64,000 bases of DNA from Ammonifex degensii KC4. Its GTDB lineage: Bacteria; Bacillota; Desulfotomaculia; Desulfotomaculales; Ammonificaceae. Below the pieces are notes generated by a model, which was not told where the DNA came from, searched no databases, and worked only from the letters and a program-made list of their open reading frames with translations. Location: assembly GCF_000024605.1 (NCBI RefSeq), contig NC_013385.1, positions 608,501 through 672,500 on the forward strand. Direction: 5' to 3'. Positions within the stretch are counted from its first letter, which is position 1, and each line of letters starts with the position of its first letter. A program made the position numbers and the translations under genes. Positions 9,746-19,660 of this stretch are shown here, one piece after another.

Positions 9746-9751
9746 CCATTT

Positions 9752-9979
9752 TCAGACCTTTTCCCCGCGGGCCAGGGCCTCTTCGGCCCGGCGGATCATA
9801 GCGCGCACCATGCTCCCGCCTATCTTCCCTCCTACCCGGCCGCAGTCTTTGGCCTTCACCTCTCCCCAGTACCCGTCCCGGATCTGCTCTTCCAGGCTCA
9901 GCTCCCGGGCGACTTCCGTTTTAAAAAAGTCGCGCACTTCCCGGGGGAAAATCCGCTTTTTCGGGAAAAAACGGGCCAT
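9752..9979 (-). CDS. small acid-soluble spore protein, alpha/beta type
   Basis: A 75-residue protein with the SASP DNA-binding signature near its C-terminus (GRVGGKIGGSMVRAMIRRAEE), including the paired glycines and the methionine of the GGxMVxxMI motif. EVARELSLEEQIRDGYWGEVKAKDCG matches the upstream conserved part, including the Glu at the GPR protease recognition site region. It should coat and protect spore DNA in the forespore. A second, different SASP gene lies at 11.6-11.9 kb, on the other side of the spoVB-like gene. Confidence 0.88.
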   Translation of the reverse strand: MARFFPKKRIFPREVRDFFKTEVARELSLEEQIRDGYWGEVKAKDCGRVGGKIGGSMVRAMIRRAEEALARGEKV

Positions 9980-10006
9980 AATTTTTCACCCCTTTAATAT
10001 TTTGCG

Positions 10007-11548
10007 CTAGCGGCGATGCCGACTACCGCGGAGAATTCTGCCGGCTATTGCTTGCAGACGCAGCCAGTCTTCCCGACCGAAAACCCGGAAGAGGAGAAAG
10101 AATAAAAGAAAGAGAAGCGCAAGCTTTCCCAAAGAGAGAATAATAAAGCTTCCCTCTTTTCGGTTTAGATAAAGAAAGCAGGTGGAGGCGGCCAGGGTAG
10201 CCGCCAGCGGCCGAAGAACCTCTTTAGACAGAGGAAGAAAGCCGCTGAGGCGCAAAAGATCGAAGAGATTGAGGACGGCCATGAAAAAGTAGCCGGCGGC
10301 AAAGGCTAAAGCCGCCCCCTTGATTCCCAAGGGAGGAAGGGCGGTCAGCCAGAAGAGAAGGGCGATTTTCGCGCTGGAGGCCAGGACCAGGTTGCGGAAG
10401 GGCAAGAACGGGTATCCTAACCCCTGAAGGATGCTGGTGGTCGTCTGCTGAAGGTAAAGGAAGGGGGCTCCCAGCGCCAGGAGGCGTAAGGGAACGCCAG
10501 CCTCCGGGTAGCCGAATATCTTCTGGCAAAGCGGGGTGGCTAGGAGGTAAAGGATGGCGGCGCTGGGCAGGCCCACGATGAGGGTGAGCCTCAAGGCGTT
10601 GTGGATGCGTGAATGCAAGAGGTAGCGATCTCGGCTGGCGGCGGCTTCGGCCACCGCGGGCACGAGGGCAGTGGCCAGCGAGACCGTCACGATGCTGGGA
10701 GTGTAAAGAAGCGTTTCTGCCACCCCGGCAAACTGACCATAAAGGGCGGTGGCCTCGCTTATTGAGTAGCCGCCGGCCACCAGACGGTGGGGAATGAGCA
10801 GGGCTTCCAGAGAGAGAAAGAGCGTGGAAGAGAGCCGGGTGAAGGTGACGGGCAGGGCGAAGCTCATCAAAGGAGGAAACTCCTTCCACAGGCTGCCCTT
10901 CCCGGAACCGACCAGCGGAAGCTGGCGGCGGAAGAGGAAAAGGAGGAAAAGGAAACCCGCCGTTTCTCCGGCTACCACCCCCAGCGAGGCGCCGCAGGAA
11001 GCGGCCGCCACCCCTAGAGGGGCCAAGCAAAAAGCCAGGACCAGGCCAGAAAAGACGCGCACTACCTGCTCGATGACCTGGCTTAAAGCGGTGGGATACA
11101 TGTTTTGCCAGCCCTGGTAGAGACCCCGGAAGACCGAGCATAAGGAGACTATGGGAACGCTGGGCAGAAGACAGACGAAAGGAAGGTAGGCCTGGGGGTT
11201 GGTGAGTATCCGCCGGGCCAGGAAAGGGGCCAGGAAGAAGGCGGTAGCAGTAACGATCAGGCTGGAAACGGCGGTGAGAAGCAAGGCCAGTCGGAAGATG
11301 AGGGCTATCCTGCTCGGGTTTCCCTGGGCTTGTGCTTCGGCTACCAGCTTGGCCACGGCGGCGGGTATACCAACAGAACCCAGGACTAGGGTCATGACGT
11401 AAAGAGGAAAAACCATGGAAAAAAGGCCTATTCCCTCGGCCTGCAAGATCCTTATGAGAAATATCTGGTAGATAAAGCCCAAAAGCCGGTTGACCAGGCT
11501 GGCAAAAGTCAAAACGGCGGTACCGGCCAGGAGGGACTGACGGGCCAT
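10007..11548 (-). CDS. spoVB: SpoVB/MurJ-type flippase (MOP superfamily)
   Basis: A 513-residue polytopic membrane protein with about 14 hydrophobic segments. The N-terminal block (LTFASLVNRLLGFIYQIFLIRIL, then EGIGLFSMVFPLYV) is the signature of stage V sporulation protein B and related lipid-linked precursor flippases. It probably moves lipid-linked peptidoglycan or polysaccharide precursors across the membrane during cortex formation. The ATG has GGAGGAA 5 bases upstream. Flanking SASP genes on both sides support a sporulation role. A vegetative MurJ-like role cannot be excluded from sequence alone. Confidence 0.82.
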   Translation of the reverse strand: MARQSLLAGTAVLTFASLVNRLLGFIYQIFLIRILQAEGIGLFSMVFPLYVMTLVLGSVGIPAAVAKLVAEAQAQGNPSRIALIFRLALLLTAVSSLIVTATAFFLAPFLARRILTNPQAYLPFVCLLPSVPIVSLCSVFRGLYQGWQNMYPTALSQVIEQVVRVFSGLVLAFCLAPLGVAAASCGASLGVVAGETAGFLFLLFLFRRQLPLVGSGKGSLWKEFPPLMSFALPVTFTRLSSTLFLSLEALLIPHRLVAGGYSISEATALYGQFAGVAETLLYTPSIVTVSLATALVPAVAEAAASRDRYLLHSRIHNALRLTLIVGLPSAAILYLLATPLCQKIFGYPEAGVPLRLLALGAPFLYLQQTTTSILQGLGYPFLPFRNLVLASSAKIALLFWLTALPPLGIKGAALAFAAGYFFMAVLNLFDLLRLSGFLPLSKEVLRPLAATLAASTCFLYLNRKEGSFIILSLGKLALLFLLFFLLFRVFGREDWLRLQAIAGRILRGSRHRR

Positions 11549-11612
11549 CTAGTTCCTCCGCCAAGCTTCTTTTTACCCAATGTGTATGCCCGTCTCCCCG
11601 GAGAGAATTAAA

Positions 11613-11635
11613 GGGTGGGCGTTAACCGCCCACCC
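11613..11635 (-). terminator. intrinsic terminator of the second SASP gene
   Basis: Nine-base-pair GC-rich stem (gggtgggcg / cgcccaccc, 5-base loop). Read on the minus strand it is followed by TTTAATTCTC, and it lies just after the stop of the SASP gene at 11648. Confidence 0.75.
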
Positions 11636-11647
11636 CTGGAAAGAGAT

Positions 11648-11866
11648 TTAGCGCTCGGTCGGGCGCGAGAGCTTTTCCTCGGCGTACTCGATCATGCGCT
11701 TTACCATGTTGCCGCCGACCAGACCGCACTCCCGGCTGGTCATTTCCCCCCAACCTTCCCGGGCGATCTTGTCGGCGAGTCCTAAATCTTCAGCCACCTC
11801 GTACTTGAACCGTTCGAGAGCGGGTTGGGCTTCCGGGACCAGAGCTTTCTTCCTCCGGCGCCCCAC
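11648..11866 (-). CDS. small acid-soluble spore protein, alpha/beta type
   Basis: A 72-residue alpha/beta SASP. The C-terminal GLVGGNMVKRMIEYAEEKL is the conserved DNA-binding motif, and FKYEVAEDLGLADKIAREGWGEMTSRECG is the N-terminal conserved block. The start is strongly basic (MGRRRKKALVPEAQ). It has its own terminator at 11613-11635 and so is probably transcribed alone, as expected for forespore sigma-G genes; I did not identify a sigma-G promoter with confidence. Confidence 0.9.
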   Translation of the reverse strand: MGRRRKKALVPEAQPALERFKYEVAEDLGLADKIAREGWGEMTSRECGLVGGNMVKRMIEYAEEKLSRPTER

Positions 11867-12034
11867 TAACTCACCCCTCCCGAAAATTTTTAAACGGTGG
11901 CCTAGCTTTAGTATGTTTCCGGGACGGCTTGGCCATTCCTCTTTTAAAATTTGGCAAAAAACTGCCGAATAAGGAATAAAGCGCTCTTTTGGAGGAAAGC
12001 TAAAGAGGAGTCAGGAAGGAGGAGGTGAGCGAGA

Positions 12035-12382
12035 GTGGAGCGCCAAAACTGGCTGGGCGCCATCGTCCGCTTCGTAGTTTCGGCCATCGTGCTCCTCATC
12101 GTCAGCTGGCTCTCGCCCGGCTTCGTGGTTCGGGGAGGGTTCGTGGGGGCGCTCGTTGCTGCGGGAGTCATCGCCCTGCTCGGCTACCTGGCGGAGACCC
12201 TGCTAGGCGACCGGATCTCGCCCCACAGCCGCGGCCTGGTGGGCTTCATCACGGCGGCGGTGGTCATCTACCTGGCCCAGTTCATCATTCCCGGGCTTCT
12301 GAGCGTCAGCATAATCGGGGCGCTGATTGCTGCCTTTATCATCGGTCTCATCGACGCCTTCGTTCCCACCTTACTGCGCTAA
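12035..12382 (+). CDS. phage-holin-like membrane protein, YvlD type
   Basis: A 115-residue membrane protein with four hydrophobic segments, including VRFVVSAIVLLIVSWLSPGFVV and a C-terminal SIIGALIAAFIIGLIDAFV. It matches the 'phage holin family / YvlD' group of four-helix membrane proteins common in Firmicutes, which are usually not linked to phage. Function unknown; a role near the developing spore membrane is only suggested by the neighbours. The GTG start follows GGAGGAGGTGA at a spacing of about 9. Confidence 0.7.
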   Translation: MERQNWLGAIVRFVVSAIVLLIVSWLSPGFVVRGGFVGALVAAGVIALLGYLAETLLGDRISPHSRGLVGFITAAVVIYLAQFIIPGLLSVSIIGALIAAFIIGLIDAFVPTLLR

Positions 12383-12456
12383 GTTTTAAAAAAGGAGACT
12401 TATGGTCTTGTCCCCCTTCGGGTGGCATAAAGATTTACCCTGGAGGGGGATTTGCT

Positions 12457-13344
12457 TTGTTTAAGAAGGAGCTTTATCTGCTGGCTCTTGCCTGCCTACT
12501 CGGTCTACCCTTGGCAGGTTTCTTCTTGGTGCAAAAGGGCTGGCCCGCTTCCCGGCAGTGCCTGGCCTACTGCCTGCCCCACTCCGGAGGGCTGGGATTC
12601 AACCTGTCTTTCTGCCTGGCTGGGAGAAAAAAGACCTGGCTACGCTTGGCCCTGCCGCTAGGGGAGGAAGCAGTTTTGGCGGTAGCTGCTCCTGCACCCT
12701 CCCTGCCCTCACCACAAAAAGAAGAAGACAACCGGCCGCGGCCCCTGATCATCATCTACAACACGCACACAGGCGAGGCCTACGCCCCCACCGAAGGGGT
12801 GGCACGGGTGGAGGGAGGAAGAGGAGGCGTGGTCAAGGTGGCGGCGGTACTGGCCCAGGAGCTCGAGCGGCGGGGGTTCAAGGTGGTGCGCAGCGATAAG
12901 ATTCATGACGTCTGCTACGCCACTTCTTACCTGGAGTCGGAAAAAACGGTGAAGGAGCTCCTGGCGGCTTATCCGAAAGCGGTGGCCGTTTTCGATATCC
13001 ACCGGGACTCACGCCAGCCCCAGAACGCCCGGGTGCTGGAGATAAAGGGACAAGCCGTAGCCCACGTGCTCATCGTGGTGGGTTCGGGCGAGCGGCAACC
13101 CTTTCCCACCTGGGAGCAGAACCTGACCTTTGCCCGGCGAATAGCCGCCAAGGCCGACACCTTATACCCCGGGCTGTGCCAAGGGGTACGGGTGAAAGGG
13201 GGGAGGTACAACCAGCACCTGCATACCCGGGCGTTGCTTTTTGAAATAGGTGGGGTGGACAACACTCTGGAAGAAGCGGAGCGGGCAGCGGTCCTCTGGG
13301 CGGAAGTGCTGGCAACGGCCCTGGCAGAAGAACTTTCTCCCTGA
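12457..13344 (+). CDS. spoIIP: stage II sporulation protein P
   Basis: Peptidoglycan amidase/endopeptidase that works with SpoIID and SpoIIM during engulfment. The C-terminal domain shows IIIYNTHTGEAYAP, FDIHRDSR and HTRALLFEIGGVDNTLEEAERA, the conserved His/Glu blocks of the SpoIIP amidase fold. The N-terminus has a hydrophobic anchor (LYLLALACLLGLPLAGFFLV). The frame is open much further upstream, but the start is most likely TTG at 12457, where GGAGGGGGA lies 6 bases away; this gives 295 aa, shorter than Bacillus SpoIIP. It comes 74 bp after the YvlD-like gene. Confidence 0.86.
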   Translation: MFKKELYLLALACLLGLPLAGFFLVQKGWPASRQCLAYCLPHSGGLGFNLSFCLAGRKKTWLRLALPLGEEAVLAVAAPAPSLPSPQKEEDNRPRPLIIIYNTHTGEAYAPTEGVARVEGGRGGVVKVAAVLAQELERRGFKVVRSDKIHDVCYATSYLESEKTVKELLAAYPKAVAVFDIHRDSRQPQNARVLEIKGQAVAHVLIVVGSGERQPFPTWEQNLTFARRIAAKADTLYPGLCQGVRVKGGRYNQHLHTRALLFEIGGVDNTLEEAERAAVLWAEVLATALAEELSP

Positions 13345-13356
13345 AGCCCGCTGGGA

Positions 13357-13362
13357 TATAAT
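13357..13362 (+). promoter_or_regulatory. possible -10 element for lepA
   Basis: TATAAT lies 27 bases before the lepA start. The matching -35 region (around 13334) is poor, so this is only a candidate. Confidence 0.35.
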
Positions 13363-13388
13363 CTAAAGGCAAGGGGGAAAGAAGTGCC

Positions 13389-15188
13389 GTGCCAAGGGAG
13401 CTTATCCGCAACTTTTGCATAATTGCCCATATCGACCACGGCAAGTCCACCCTGGCCGACCGGCTCTTGGAGTTCACCGGTGCCATCTCGCCCCGGGAGA
13501 TGCGGGAGCAGCTGCTCGACCGGATGGATATCGAGCGCGAACGGGGCATTACCATCAAGGCCAAGGCGGTGCGGCTTACCTACCGGGCTCGCGACGGGCA
13601 GGAGTATCAGCTCAACCTCATCGACACTCCCGGTCACGTGGACTTTTCCTATGAGGTCTCCCGCAGCCTGGCGGCCTGCGAGGGGGCTTTGTTGGTTATA
13701 GATGCCAGTCAAGGGATAGAGGCCCAGACCTTAGCCAACGCCTACCAGGCCTTGGAGTACGATCTGGTACTGATTCCGGTCATCAACAAGATCGACCTTC
13801 CCGCTGCCGACCCGGACCGGGTGAAGGAGGAGCTGGAGCGGGTGCTGGGGCTGCCGGGTGAAGAAGCCCTCCTGGTTTCGGCCAAGCTGGGGATAGGAAT
13901 CGAGGAGGTGCTGGAGCGCGTAGTACGGGACATCCCCCCTCCCAAAGGGGAAGAAGGAGGGCCGCTCAGAGCCCTGGTCTTCGACTCCCACTATGACCCC
14001 TACAAAGGGGTTGTGGCCTACGTCCGCGTGGTGGACGGCCGCATAACGCCGGGGATGCGCATCCGCATGATGTCAACCGGGAAGGAGTTCGAGGTCACCG
14101 AGGTGGGGGTCTTCCGCCCCGAGCCCGAGCCGGTGGCCTCCCTGGAGACGGGCGAAGTGGGCTTCGTAGCCGCCCAGATAAAGAATGTGCGGGACTGCCG
14201 CGTCGGCGATACCATAACCGAGGCGGGAAGGCCGGCCGCCACCCCTCTTCCTGGCTACCGCCCCGTCAAGCCCATGGTCTTCTGCGGGCTTTACCCGGTG
14301 CAGTCGGGGGATTTCGAGCGGCTGCGCGAGGCTTTGGAGAAGCTTAAGCTCAACGACGCGGCCCTCTACTCGGAGCCGGAAACTTCTGCGGCTCTCGGCT
14401 TCGGCTTTCGCTGCGGCTTCCTGGGGCTTCTGCACATGGAAGTGGTGCAGGAGCGCCTGGAAAGGGAGTTCGGCTTGGAACTGGTGACCACGGCGCCCAA
14501 CGTGGTCTACCGCGTGCGCTGCCGCAACGGCCGGGTGCTGGAGGTGGATAACCCGGCTCGCATCCCGCCGGCGGGGGAGATCGAGGCCATAGAGGAGCCT
14601 TACGTGCGGGCCACCATCATGCTGCCCAAGGAATACGTGGGAGCAGTCATGGAGCTCTGCAGCGAGCGGCGCGGCATCTTCAAGAACATGGAGTACCCCA
14701 GCCAGGAGCGGGTCATCCTCACCTACGAGCTACCACTCGCAGAAATGATGTACGACTTCTTCGACCGGCTGAAGTCGGTGACGCGGGGGTACGCCTCGCT
14801 GGACTACGAGTTCATAGGTTACCGGGAAGGGGATCTGGTGCGCCTGGATATCCTAGTGGCGGGGGAGATGGTGGACGCGCTTTCCACTATCGTGCACCGG
14901 GACCGGGCCTACTACCGGGGGCGCCAGCTGGTGCAGAAGCTAAAAGAACTCATTCCCCGGCACCTGTTTGAAATCGCCATCCAGGCGGCCATAGGGGGGC
15001 GGGTGATCGCCCGCGAGACCATAAAGCCTTTGCGTAAGGATGTACTGGCCAAGTGCTACGGGGGGGATGTGACCCGGAAAAAGAAGCTTCTGGAGAAACA
15101 GAAGGAGGGAAAGAAGCGGCTCAAGCAGGTGGGAACGGTGGAAATACCGCAGGAAGCCTTCTTGGCCGTGCTGCGGGTGGACGAGTGA
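13389..15188 (+). CDS. lepA: elongation factor 4 (LepA)
   Basis: Ribosome-associated GTPase that acts on stalled or mis-translocated ribosomes. The G-domain shows [15 protein letters not shown] (G1), [10 protein letters not shown] (G2), DTPGHVDF (G3) and [10 protein letters not shown] (G4). The LepA-specific C-terminal domain contains [28 protein letters not shown], and the tail ends with [23 protein letters not shown], diagnostic of LepA. 599 aa. It starts with GTG after AAGGGGGAAAG. The stop overlaps the hemW ATG by one base. Confidence 0.97.
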   Translation: MPRELIRNFCIIAHIDHGKSTLADRLLEFTGAISPREMREQLLDRMDIERERGITIKAKAVRLTYRARDGQEYQLNLIDTPGHVDFSYEVSRSLAACEGALLVIDASQGIEAQTLANAYQALEYDLVLIPVINKIDLPAADPDRVKEELERVLGLPGEEALLVSAKLGIGIEEVLERVVRDIPPPKGEEGGPLRALVFDSHYDPYKGVVAYVRVVDGRITPGMRIRMMSTGKEFEVTEVGVFRPEPEPVASLETGEVGFVAAQIKNVRDCRVGDTITEAGRPAATPLPGYRPVKPMVFCGLYPVQSGDFERLREALEKLKLNDAALYSEPETSAALGFGFRCGFLGLLHMEVVQERLEREFGLELVTTAPNVVYRVRCRNGRVLEVDNPARIPPAGEIEAIEEPYVRATIMLPKEYVGAVMELCSERRGIFKNMEYPSQERVILTYELPLAEMMYDFFDRLKSVTRGYASLDYEFIGYREGDLVRLDILVAGEMVDALSTIVHRDRAYYRGRQLVQKLKELIPRHLFEIAIQAAIGGRVIARETIKPLRKDVLAKCYGGDVTRKKKLLEKQKEGKKRLKQVGTVEIPQEAFLAVLRVDE

Positions 15189-16324
15189 TGATCGTAGCCG
15201 GTATTTATCTGCACGTGCCCTTCTGCCGCCGCAAATGCTTCTACTGCGATTTTGTCTCCTACCCCTACCGGGAAGAGGCGGCGCTTGAGTACTTAACCGG
15301 TCTCAAAAGAGAAATACTGTTCTGGCGGGAGGTTTACGGCTCCCGGCTAAAAGTGCCCACCCTTTATCTGGGAGGAGGAACCCCTACCTGCCTGCCGCTC
15401 AAGCTCCTTGAGGAAATTTTTAGCATTATATACCAGAGCTTCTCTTTCCTTTCCCGAGCGGAAGTAACGGTGGAGGCCAACCCAGAGACTCTCACCCCGG
15501 AACTGGTTGAGTTGTTGGTAGCCTGGGGAGTAAACCGTTTAAGTATAGGGATGCAGGCGCTTAGGCCCGAGCACTTAAAGCTTCTGGGTCGCGGGCATAC
15601 CTTTGCCGAGGTGGTGGAAAGCGTAAAGATCTGCCGCCGCGCCGGCCTGGAAAATATCAATCTGGACCTCATTTACGGCCTGCCGGGCCAGACGCTGGCG
15701 GACTGGCGGGAGACTTTGCGGGCGGCTGTGGCTCTTGAACCCACGCACCTCTCGGCCTACGCCCTGGAGCTGGAGGAGCACACCCTGCTCGGGAAAAGAG
15801 TGGCTAAAGGCGAGCTTTCTCCCTGCGAGGAGGAAACGGTGCGGGAGATGTACTTGGAGGCCATAGATTTCCTGGAGGGGCGAGGGTACCGGCACTACGA
15901 GATTTCTAACTTCGCTTTGCCGGGGAAGGAGTGCCGGCACAACCTGGGCTACTGGCGCCTTTCCCCTTACCTGGGCTTGGGGCCGGCGGCGCACAGTTTC
16001 CTGGAGGGGAAGCGCTGGGCCAATGCCGCCGACCTTGCCACCTACCTCCGCCTACTAGAGGAGGGGAAGAGACCGGTGGTGGAGGTGGTAGAGGTCGGCC
16101 GGAAAGAAGCAATGGCCGAGGCCATGTTTTTGGGCTTGCGTCTGCGGCAGGGAGTGCACCGCTTATGGTTTGCCGCCCGCTTCGGCTCCACCCTGGAGGA
16201 GGCCTACGGGCCAGTCCTGGAAAGGCTCGTGAAACAAGGATTGCTGGAGTACGACGGGGGATGGGTTCGCCTTACCCCTATGGCTTTGCCGGTGGCTAAC
16301 CAGGTTTTTATGGCCTTCGTGTGA
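15188..16324 (+). CDS. hemW: HemW heme chaperone (HemN-like radical SAM protein)
   Basis: A 378-residue radical-SAM protein. CRRKCFYCDF is the C-x3-C-x2-C cluster motif, preceded by YLHVPF; LGGGTPTCL and VNRLSIGMQAL are family blocks. The short N-terminus that begins almost directly with the YxHxPFC motif fits HemW (heme insertion) rather than true coproporphyrinogen dehydrogenase HemN. The ATG overlaps the lepA stop (TGATG). The lepA-hemW-hrcA-grpE order is classic in Firmicutes. Confidence 0.9.
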   Translation: MIVAGIYLHVPFCRRKCFYCDFVSYPYREEAALEYLTGLKREILFWREVYGSRLKVPTLYLGGGTPTCLPLKLLEEIFSIIYQSFSFLSRAEVTVEANPETLTPELVELLVAWGVNRLSIGMQALRPEHLKLLGRGHTFAEVVESVKICRRAGLENINLDLIYGLPGQTLADWRETLRAAVALEPTHLSAYALELEEHTLLGKRVAKGELSPCEEETVREMYLEAIDFLEGRGYRHYEISNFALPGKECRHNLGYWRLSPYLGLGPAAHSFLEGKRWANAADLATYLRLLEEGKRPVVEVVEVGRKEAMAEAMFLGLRLRQGVHRLWFAARFGSTLEEAYGPVLERLVKQGLLEYDGGWVRLTPMALPVANQVFMAFV

Positions 16325-16337
16325 AGTCCCTCCTGGC

Positions 16338-16366
16338 TTGACAAGGGGCGGGAGTGGATATATTTT
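16338..16366 (+). promoter_or_regulatory. sigma-A-type promoter of the heat-shock operon
   Basis: TTGACA (16338-16343) and TATTTT (16361-16366) are separated by 17 bp, directly upstream of the CIRCE operator and hrcA. An overlapping TATATT at 16359 is an alternative -10. Confidence 0.8.
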
Positions 16367-16381
16367 TAGAGACAGGAACTT

Positions 16382-16408
16382 TTAGCACTCAGCCAGTTTG
16401 AGTGCTAA
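16382..16408 (+). promoter_or_regulatory. CIRCE operator (HrcA binding site)
   Basis: A perfect CIRCE element: TTAGCACTC, 9 bases, GAGTGCTAA. It starts 15 bases downstream of the -10 box, so bound HrcA would block transcription initiation at its own operon. It should place hrcA, the chaperonin, grpE, dnaK and dnaJ under heat-shock control. Confidence 0.97.
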
Positions 16409-16426
16409 CAGCACGGGTGAACGGCC

Positions 16427-17458
16427 ATGTTGCTAGACGAGCGCAAGGCCCGGATACTGGCGGCGGTGGTGGAGGATTTCATCAGCACGGGGGAGCCGGT
16501 GGGCTCGCGCACCATAGCCCGCAAGTACGGGCTGGGGGTGAGTCCGGCCACCATAAGGAACGAGATGGCCGACTTGGAGGAAATGGGGTATTTAGAGCAG
16601 CCTCACACTTCGGCCGGGCGCATTCCCTCCGAGCTTGGCTACCGCTACTACGTCGATTACCTCATGGAGCCCCAGGAGCCCACGGATGAGGAAAAAGAGC
16701 TTATACGGGCCCACATCAAGCACAAGGCCAAAGAACTGGCCACCGTCATCCAGCGGACGGGGCAGATCCTGGCCGAGCTTACCCATTGTGCCACTTTAGC
16801 CACTGTCCCCCGGGGGAGCGATGTCTTCCGACACCTGCAGCTCATTCCCTTCGGCCGGGGGAAGGCCATGGTGCTGGTGGTTCTGGCCTCGGGAGAGGTC
16901 GTGCACCAGTTTATATCGGTGCCTGGGGGCATAACTGCTTACGATCTGGAGACCATCACCGAGGTGCTCAACGCCAAACTCAGGGGCGTCTCTGTAGCCG
17001 ATATAAAGGCTACCCTTTTGCGGGAGATACGGCGGGAGTTGGCCCGCTATCGCCGCTTTCTGGACATGGTGCTGGAGCTCTTGCGCGAGGCCACGGAGAC
17101 CAAGGGAGACCGGATCTTCCGGGGCGGCCTTCCCCAGATACTCTTCCAGCCGGAGTTTCACAACGTGGAGCGCCTACGCACTCTGCTGGGGCTGCTGGAG
17201 CAGGAGGACTACCTCTGCGACCTCCTGTCCCCCCAGAGTTCGCCTTCCGAGGGGGTCTGTATCCGAATCGGGAGCGAGGTCAACCGGACGGGAAAGTTCG
17301 CTTTCAGCCTGGTTTCGGTGCGCTACCGGCTGCCCTACGACTTGGAAGGGGTGCTGGCCGTCCTGGGTCCCACGCGCATGCCCTACGCCCGTATAGCGGG
17401 ACTCCTGTCTTGGGTGGCCAACAGCCTTAACGAGGAACTTAAGCAAATCTTCGGCTAA
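16427..17458 (+). CDS. hrcA: heat-inducible transcription repressor HrcA
   Basis: Represses CIRCE-controlled genes when chaperone capacity is sufficient. The N-terminal winged helix shows [26 protein letters not shown] and [35 protein letters not shown] is a hallmark of HrcA. The C-terminal part ends with [25 protein letters not shown]. 343 aa, a normal length. ATG at 16427 lies 18 bases after CIRCE, and its ribosome site is weak (GGGTGA). Its normal partner for feedback is GroEL; here a group III chaperonin gene is next door, which raises the question of which chaperone activates HrcA. Confidence 0.95.
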   Translation: MLLDERKARILAAVVEDFISTGEPVGSRTIARKYGLGVSPATIRNEMADLEEMGYLEQPHTSAGRIPSELGYRYYVDYLMEPQEPTDEEKELIRAHIKHKAKELATVIQRTGQILAELTHCATLATVPRGSDVFRHLQLIPFGRGKAMVLVVLASGEVVHQFISVPGGITAYDLETITEVLNAKLRGVSVADIKATLLREIRRELARYRRFLDMVLELLREATETKGDRIFRGGLPQILFQPEFHNVERLRTLLGLLEQEDYLCDLLSPQSSPSEGVCIRIGSEVNRTGKFAFSLVSVRYRLPYDLEGVLAVLGPTRMPYARIAGLLSWVANSLNEELKQIFG

Positions 17459-17469
17459 GGGGAGAAAGG

Positions 17470-19044
17470 ATGAGCTTAAAAAGCCAAGCGAGTGCCGGTT
17501 CGGAAGTGAACGAGCGCCTGGCGGCGCTCATTTCCAATGCTAATGCTGTGCGGGCCATCGCGGCGGCGGTGGAAGGCACGCTGGGACCCAAAGGGCTCGA
17601 TACCATGCTGGTGGACCGCTTTGGCGAAGTGGTCATCACCAACGACGGGGTGACCATCCTCACCACCATGGAGGCCACCCATCCAGCGGCCAAGATGGTG
17701 ATAAACGTGGCCAAGGCGCAGGAGGAAGAAGTAGGAGACGGAACCACCACTACCACCGTGATGGCTGGAGCCATGGTGGGAACGGGGCTGGAGTTGGTAC
17801 TCAAAGGGGTGCCGGTGGCCCGGGTCATAGAGGGGCTAAGAAAGGGTCTGCAGTTTGCTTTGGAGGCGTTGGCGGCCAAGGCTTTACCCCTTGATGGCCT
17901 GGAAGATCCGCGCCTTTACCAGGTGGCCCTCATAGCAGGTAGGGGACACGAGGACATAGCCTCCCTGGTGGTGGAAGCCGCCCGGCTGGTAGGAGAGGAT
18001 GAGTTGCGGCGGCCAGCTTTCAAGCTGGCCGATATAGTGGTGGCCGAGGAAGGGGCCGAGAATCAAGTATTCCGGGGGGTCATCATCAGCAAGAGCCGGC
18101 TTAACCGGCAGATGCCGGAACGGCTGGAGAAGGTGCGCGTTCTGGTGGTGGACGACGCCTTGGAACCGGAGGAAATAGAGGAAGAGGCTTTGCGCACGGA
18201 GGCCGGCTTTGCCCGCTACCTCGCTCTCCAAGAAGAGTTCAAGCGCAACCTAAAGAAGCTTATTGATCTGGGAGTAGGCCTGGTCCTGGTGGACCGTGGG
18301 GTGGCGGATATAGCGGAGGAGATCTTAACTGATGCCGGTATCATGGTGGTGCAGCGGGTGTTGAACCGGGAGCTCAGGCGAGCGGCCGAGCACACCGGAG
18401 CCAAGCCCATAAAGCGCACCGGGCTTAAAAAGAGTCCAGAGGAACTCGAACGCTATTTGGGCTGGGCGGAGGAGGTCTTCGAGGAAGAGAAGCTGGAGAA
18501 AGTTTTCTTGCGCGGCGGGGGCAAGCCCATGGCCACCATCGTGGTAGGAGCGGCCACCGCTGAAGTGGTAGGGGAGCGGGAGCGCATCGCCAAGGATGCT
18601 GCCGCGGCAGTGCAGGCAGCCATAAGGGGCGGGGTAGTTCCCGGTGGGGGATCGGTAGAGTTGGCGGTGGCGCGGGAAGTGGAGCGGCGCAAGAGCGAGG
18701 TTCGGGGCATGGCCGCCTACGGGGTCGACTGCGTGGTGGAGGCCCTCAAGCGCCCTCTAGCCCAGATCGTGGCCAACGCCGGCTTTAACCCCCTGGAAAA
18801 AATAGGGGACGTGATAGCGGCGCAGGCGGCTTCCGGCAAAGACTCTTTGGGCATAGACTGCGATACCGGGGAGATAAAAGACATGGTGGAGGCGGGAGTG
18901 CTCGACCCCGCGCCGGTAAAACGGCACGCCCTCAAGGCAGCAGGAGAGATTGCGGAAGCCATCCTGCGCATTGACACCATAATCCGAAAAAAAGAAGATA
19001 AACCGGAAAGCGGGGAAGGGAGTAAGGATGGAGGAGCGGGATAA
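17470..19044 (+). CDS. archaeal-type (group III) chaperonin in the dnaK operon
   Basis: A 524-residue chaperonin that resembles the archaeal thermosome/CCT rather than GroEL. Visible thermosome-type motifs: GTLGPKGLD (about residues 37-45), ITNDGVTIL (57-65), GDGTTTTTV (88-96, the ATP phosphate-binding block), [13 protein letters not shown] (about 390) and a [15 protein letters not shown] region (about 457) near the end. Such archaeal-like chaperonins, called group III, are known from Carboxydothermus hydrogenoformans and a few related Firmicutes, also inside dnaK operons; they have a built-in lid and need no GroES. It lies between hrcA (11 bp) and grpE (17-bp overlap), so it is CIRCE-controlled. 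No groES/groEL is seen here; they may lie elsewhere. The C-terminus ends in a charged, glycine-rich tail (GSKDGGAG) rather than GGM. Confidence 0.93.
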   Translation: MSLKSQASAGSEVNERLAALISNANAVRAIAAAVEGTLGPKGLDTMLVDRFGEVVITNDGVTILTTMEATHPAAKMVINVAKAQEEEVGDGTTTTTVMAGAMVGTGLELVLKGVPVARVIEGLRKGLQFALEALAAKALPLDGLEDPRLYQVALIAGRGHEDIASLVVEAARLVGEDELRRPAFKLADIVVAEEGAENQVFRGVIISKSRLNRQMPERLEKVRVLVVDDALEPEEIEEEALRTEAGFARYLALQEEFKRNLKKLIDLGVGLVLVDRGVADIAEEILTDAGIMVVQRVLNRELRRAAEHTGAKPIKRTGLKKSPEELERYLGWAEEVFEEEKLEKVFLRGGGKPMATIVVGAATAEVVGERERIAKDAAAAVQAAIRGGVVPGGGSVELAVAREVERRKSEVRGMAAYGVDCVVEALKRPLAQIVANAGFNPLEKIGDVIAAQAASGKDSLGIDCDTGEIKDMVEAGVLDPAPVKRHALKAAGEIAEAILRIDTIIRKKEDKPESGEGSKDGGAG

Positions 19045-19660
19045 AGAGGTTAAGCCCGGTCCCAACGGGGAGGCCGAGACAGCAGGCGAGGAGAAGGAAG
19101 CGGTGACCGAGCCGGTTCCTTCTCTGCCGGAGTTGGAAGCAGAGATCCATCTGCTCAAAGAGGCGCTGGCCCAGGCGGAGGCTCGGGCCGAAGAATATCA
19201 GCGGCAACTCCTGCGCCTGCGGGCCGATTTTGAAACTTTCCGCCGCCGTCTGCAGCAGGAAAAAGAAGAGGCTCTAGCTAGAGCCACGGAGAACCTGATC
19301 AAGAACCTTCTGCCGATACTTGACGACTTCGAGCGAGCCCTGGCGGCGCCGGGGGACCGACTGGAAGATTTCTTGCGGGGCATGGAAATGATCTACCAGC
19401 GCCTTTTCTCCATCCTCCAGCAGGAGGGTTTGGAACCCATAGCGGCGGAGGGAGATAAGTTCGACCCCTTCCGCCATGAGGCTTTTGCTTTCGAAGAAAG
19501 AGAAGATTGTGAAGACGGTATCATCCTGGAAGAATTCCGCCGCGGCTATCTTTTCCGCGGCAAGCTCCTGCGTCCTTCTCTGGTAAAAGTAGCCAAAGCC
19601 AAAGCCGTTGAAACCGAAGCTAAGGAGGAGGAGAAGGATGGAGAAAATTCTGGGAATTGA
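19028..19660 (+). CDS. grpE: nucleotide exchange factor GrpE
   Basis: Releases ADP from DnaK. The N-terminal half is acidic and likely a long coiled coil ([39 protein letters not shown]). The C-terminal beta domain shows [32 protein letters not shown] and [18 protein letters not shown], the GrpE signature. 210 aa. The start lies inside the end of the chaperonin gene and the end overlaps the dnaK start, so translation of the three is linked. Confidence 0.96.
   Translation: MEERDKEVKPGPNGEAETAGEEKEAVTEPVPSLPELEAEIHLLKEALAQAEARAEEYQRQLLRLRADFETFRRRLQQEKEEALARATENLIKNLLPILDDFERALAAPGDRLEDFLRGMEMIYQRLFSILQQEGLEPIAAEGDKFDPFRHEAFAFEEREDCEDGIILEEFRRGYLFRGKLLRPSLVKVAKAKAVETEAKEEEKDGENSGN

Noticed and set aside
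8430..9749. 439-aa open frame on the minus strand across folE and surE
   Set aside because: It is entirely antisense to folE, the YpmA-like gene and surE, which carry clear family motifs; the frame has no recognisable domain and is a by-product of high GC.
12025..13344. 439-aa version of spoIIP that begins upstream of the YvlD-like gene
   Set aside because: The extension runs through the YvlD-like gene in another frame and is rich in Arg/Pro/His without motifs. TTG 12457 has a good ribosome site and begins right at the membrane anchor.
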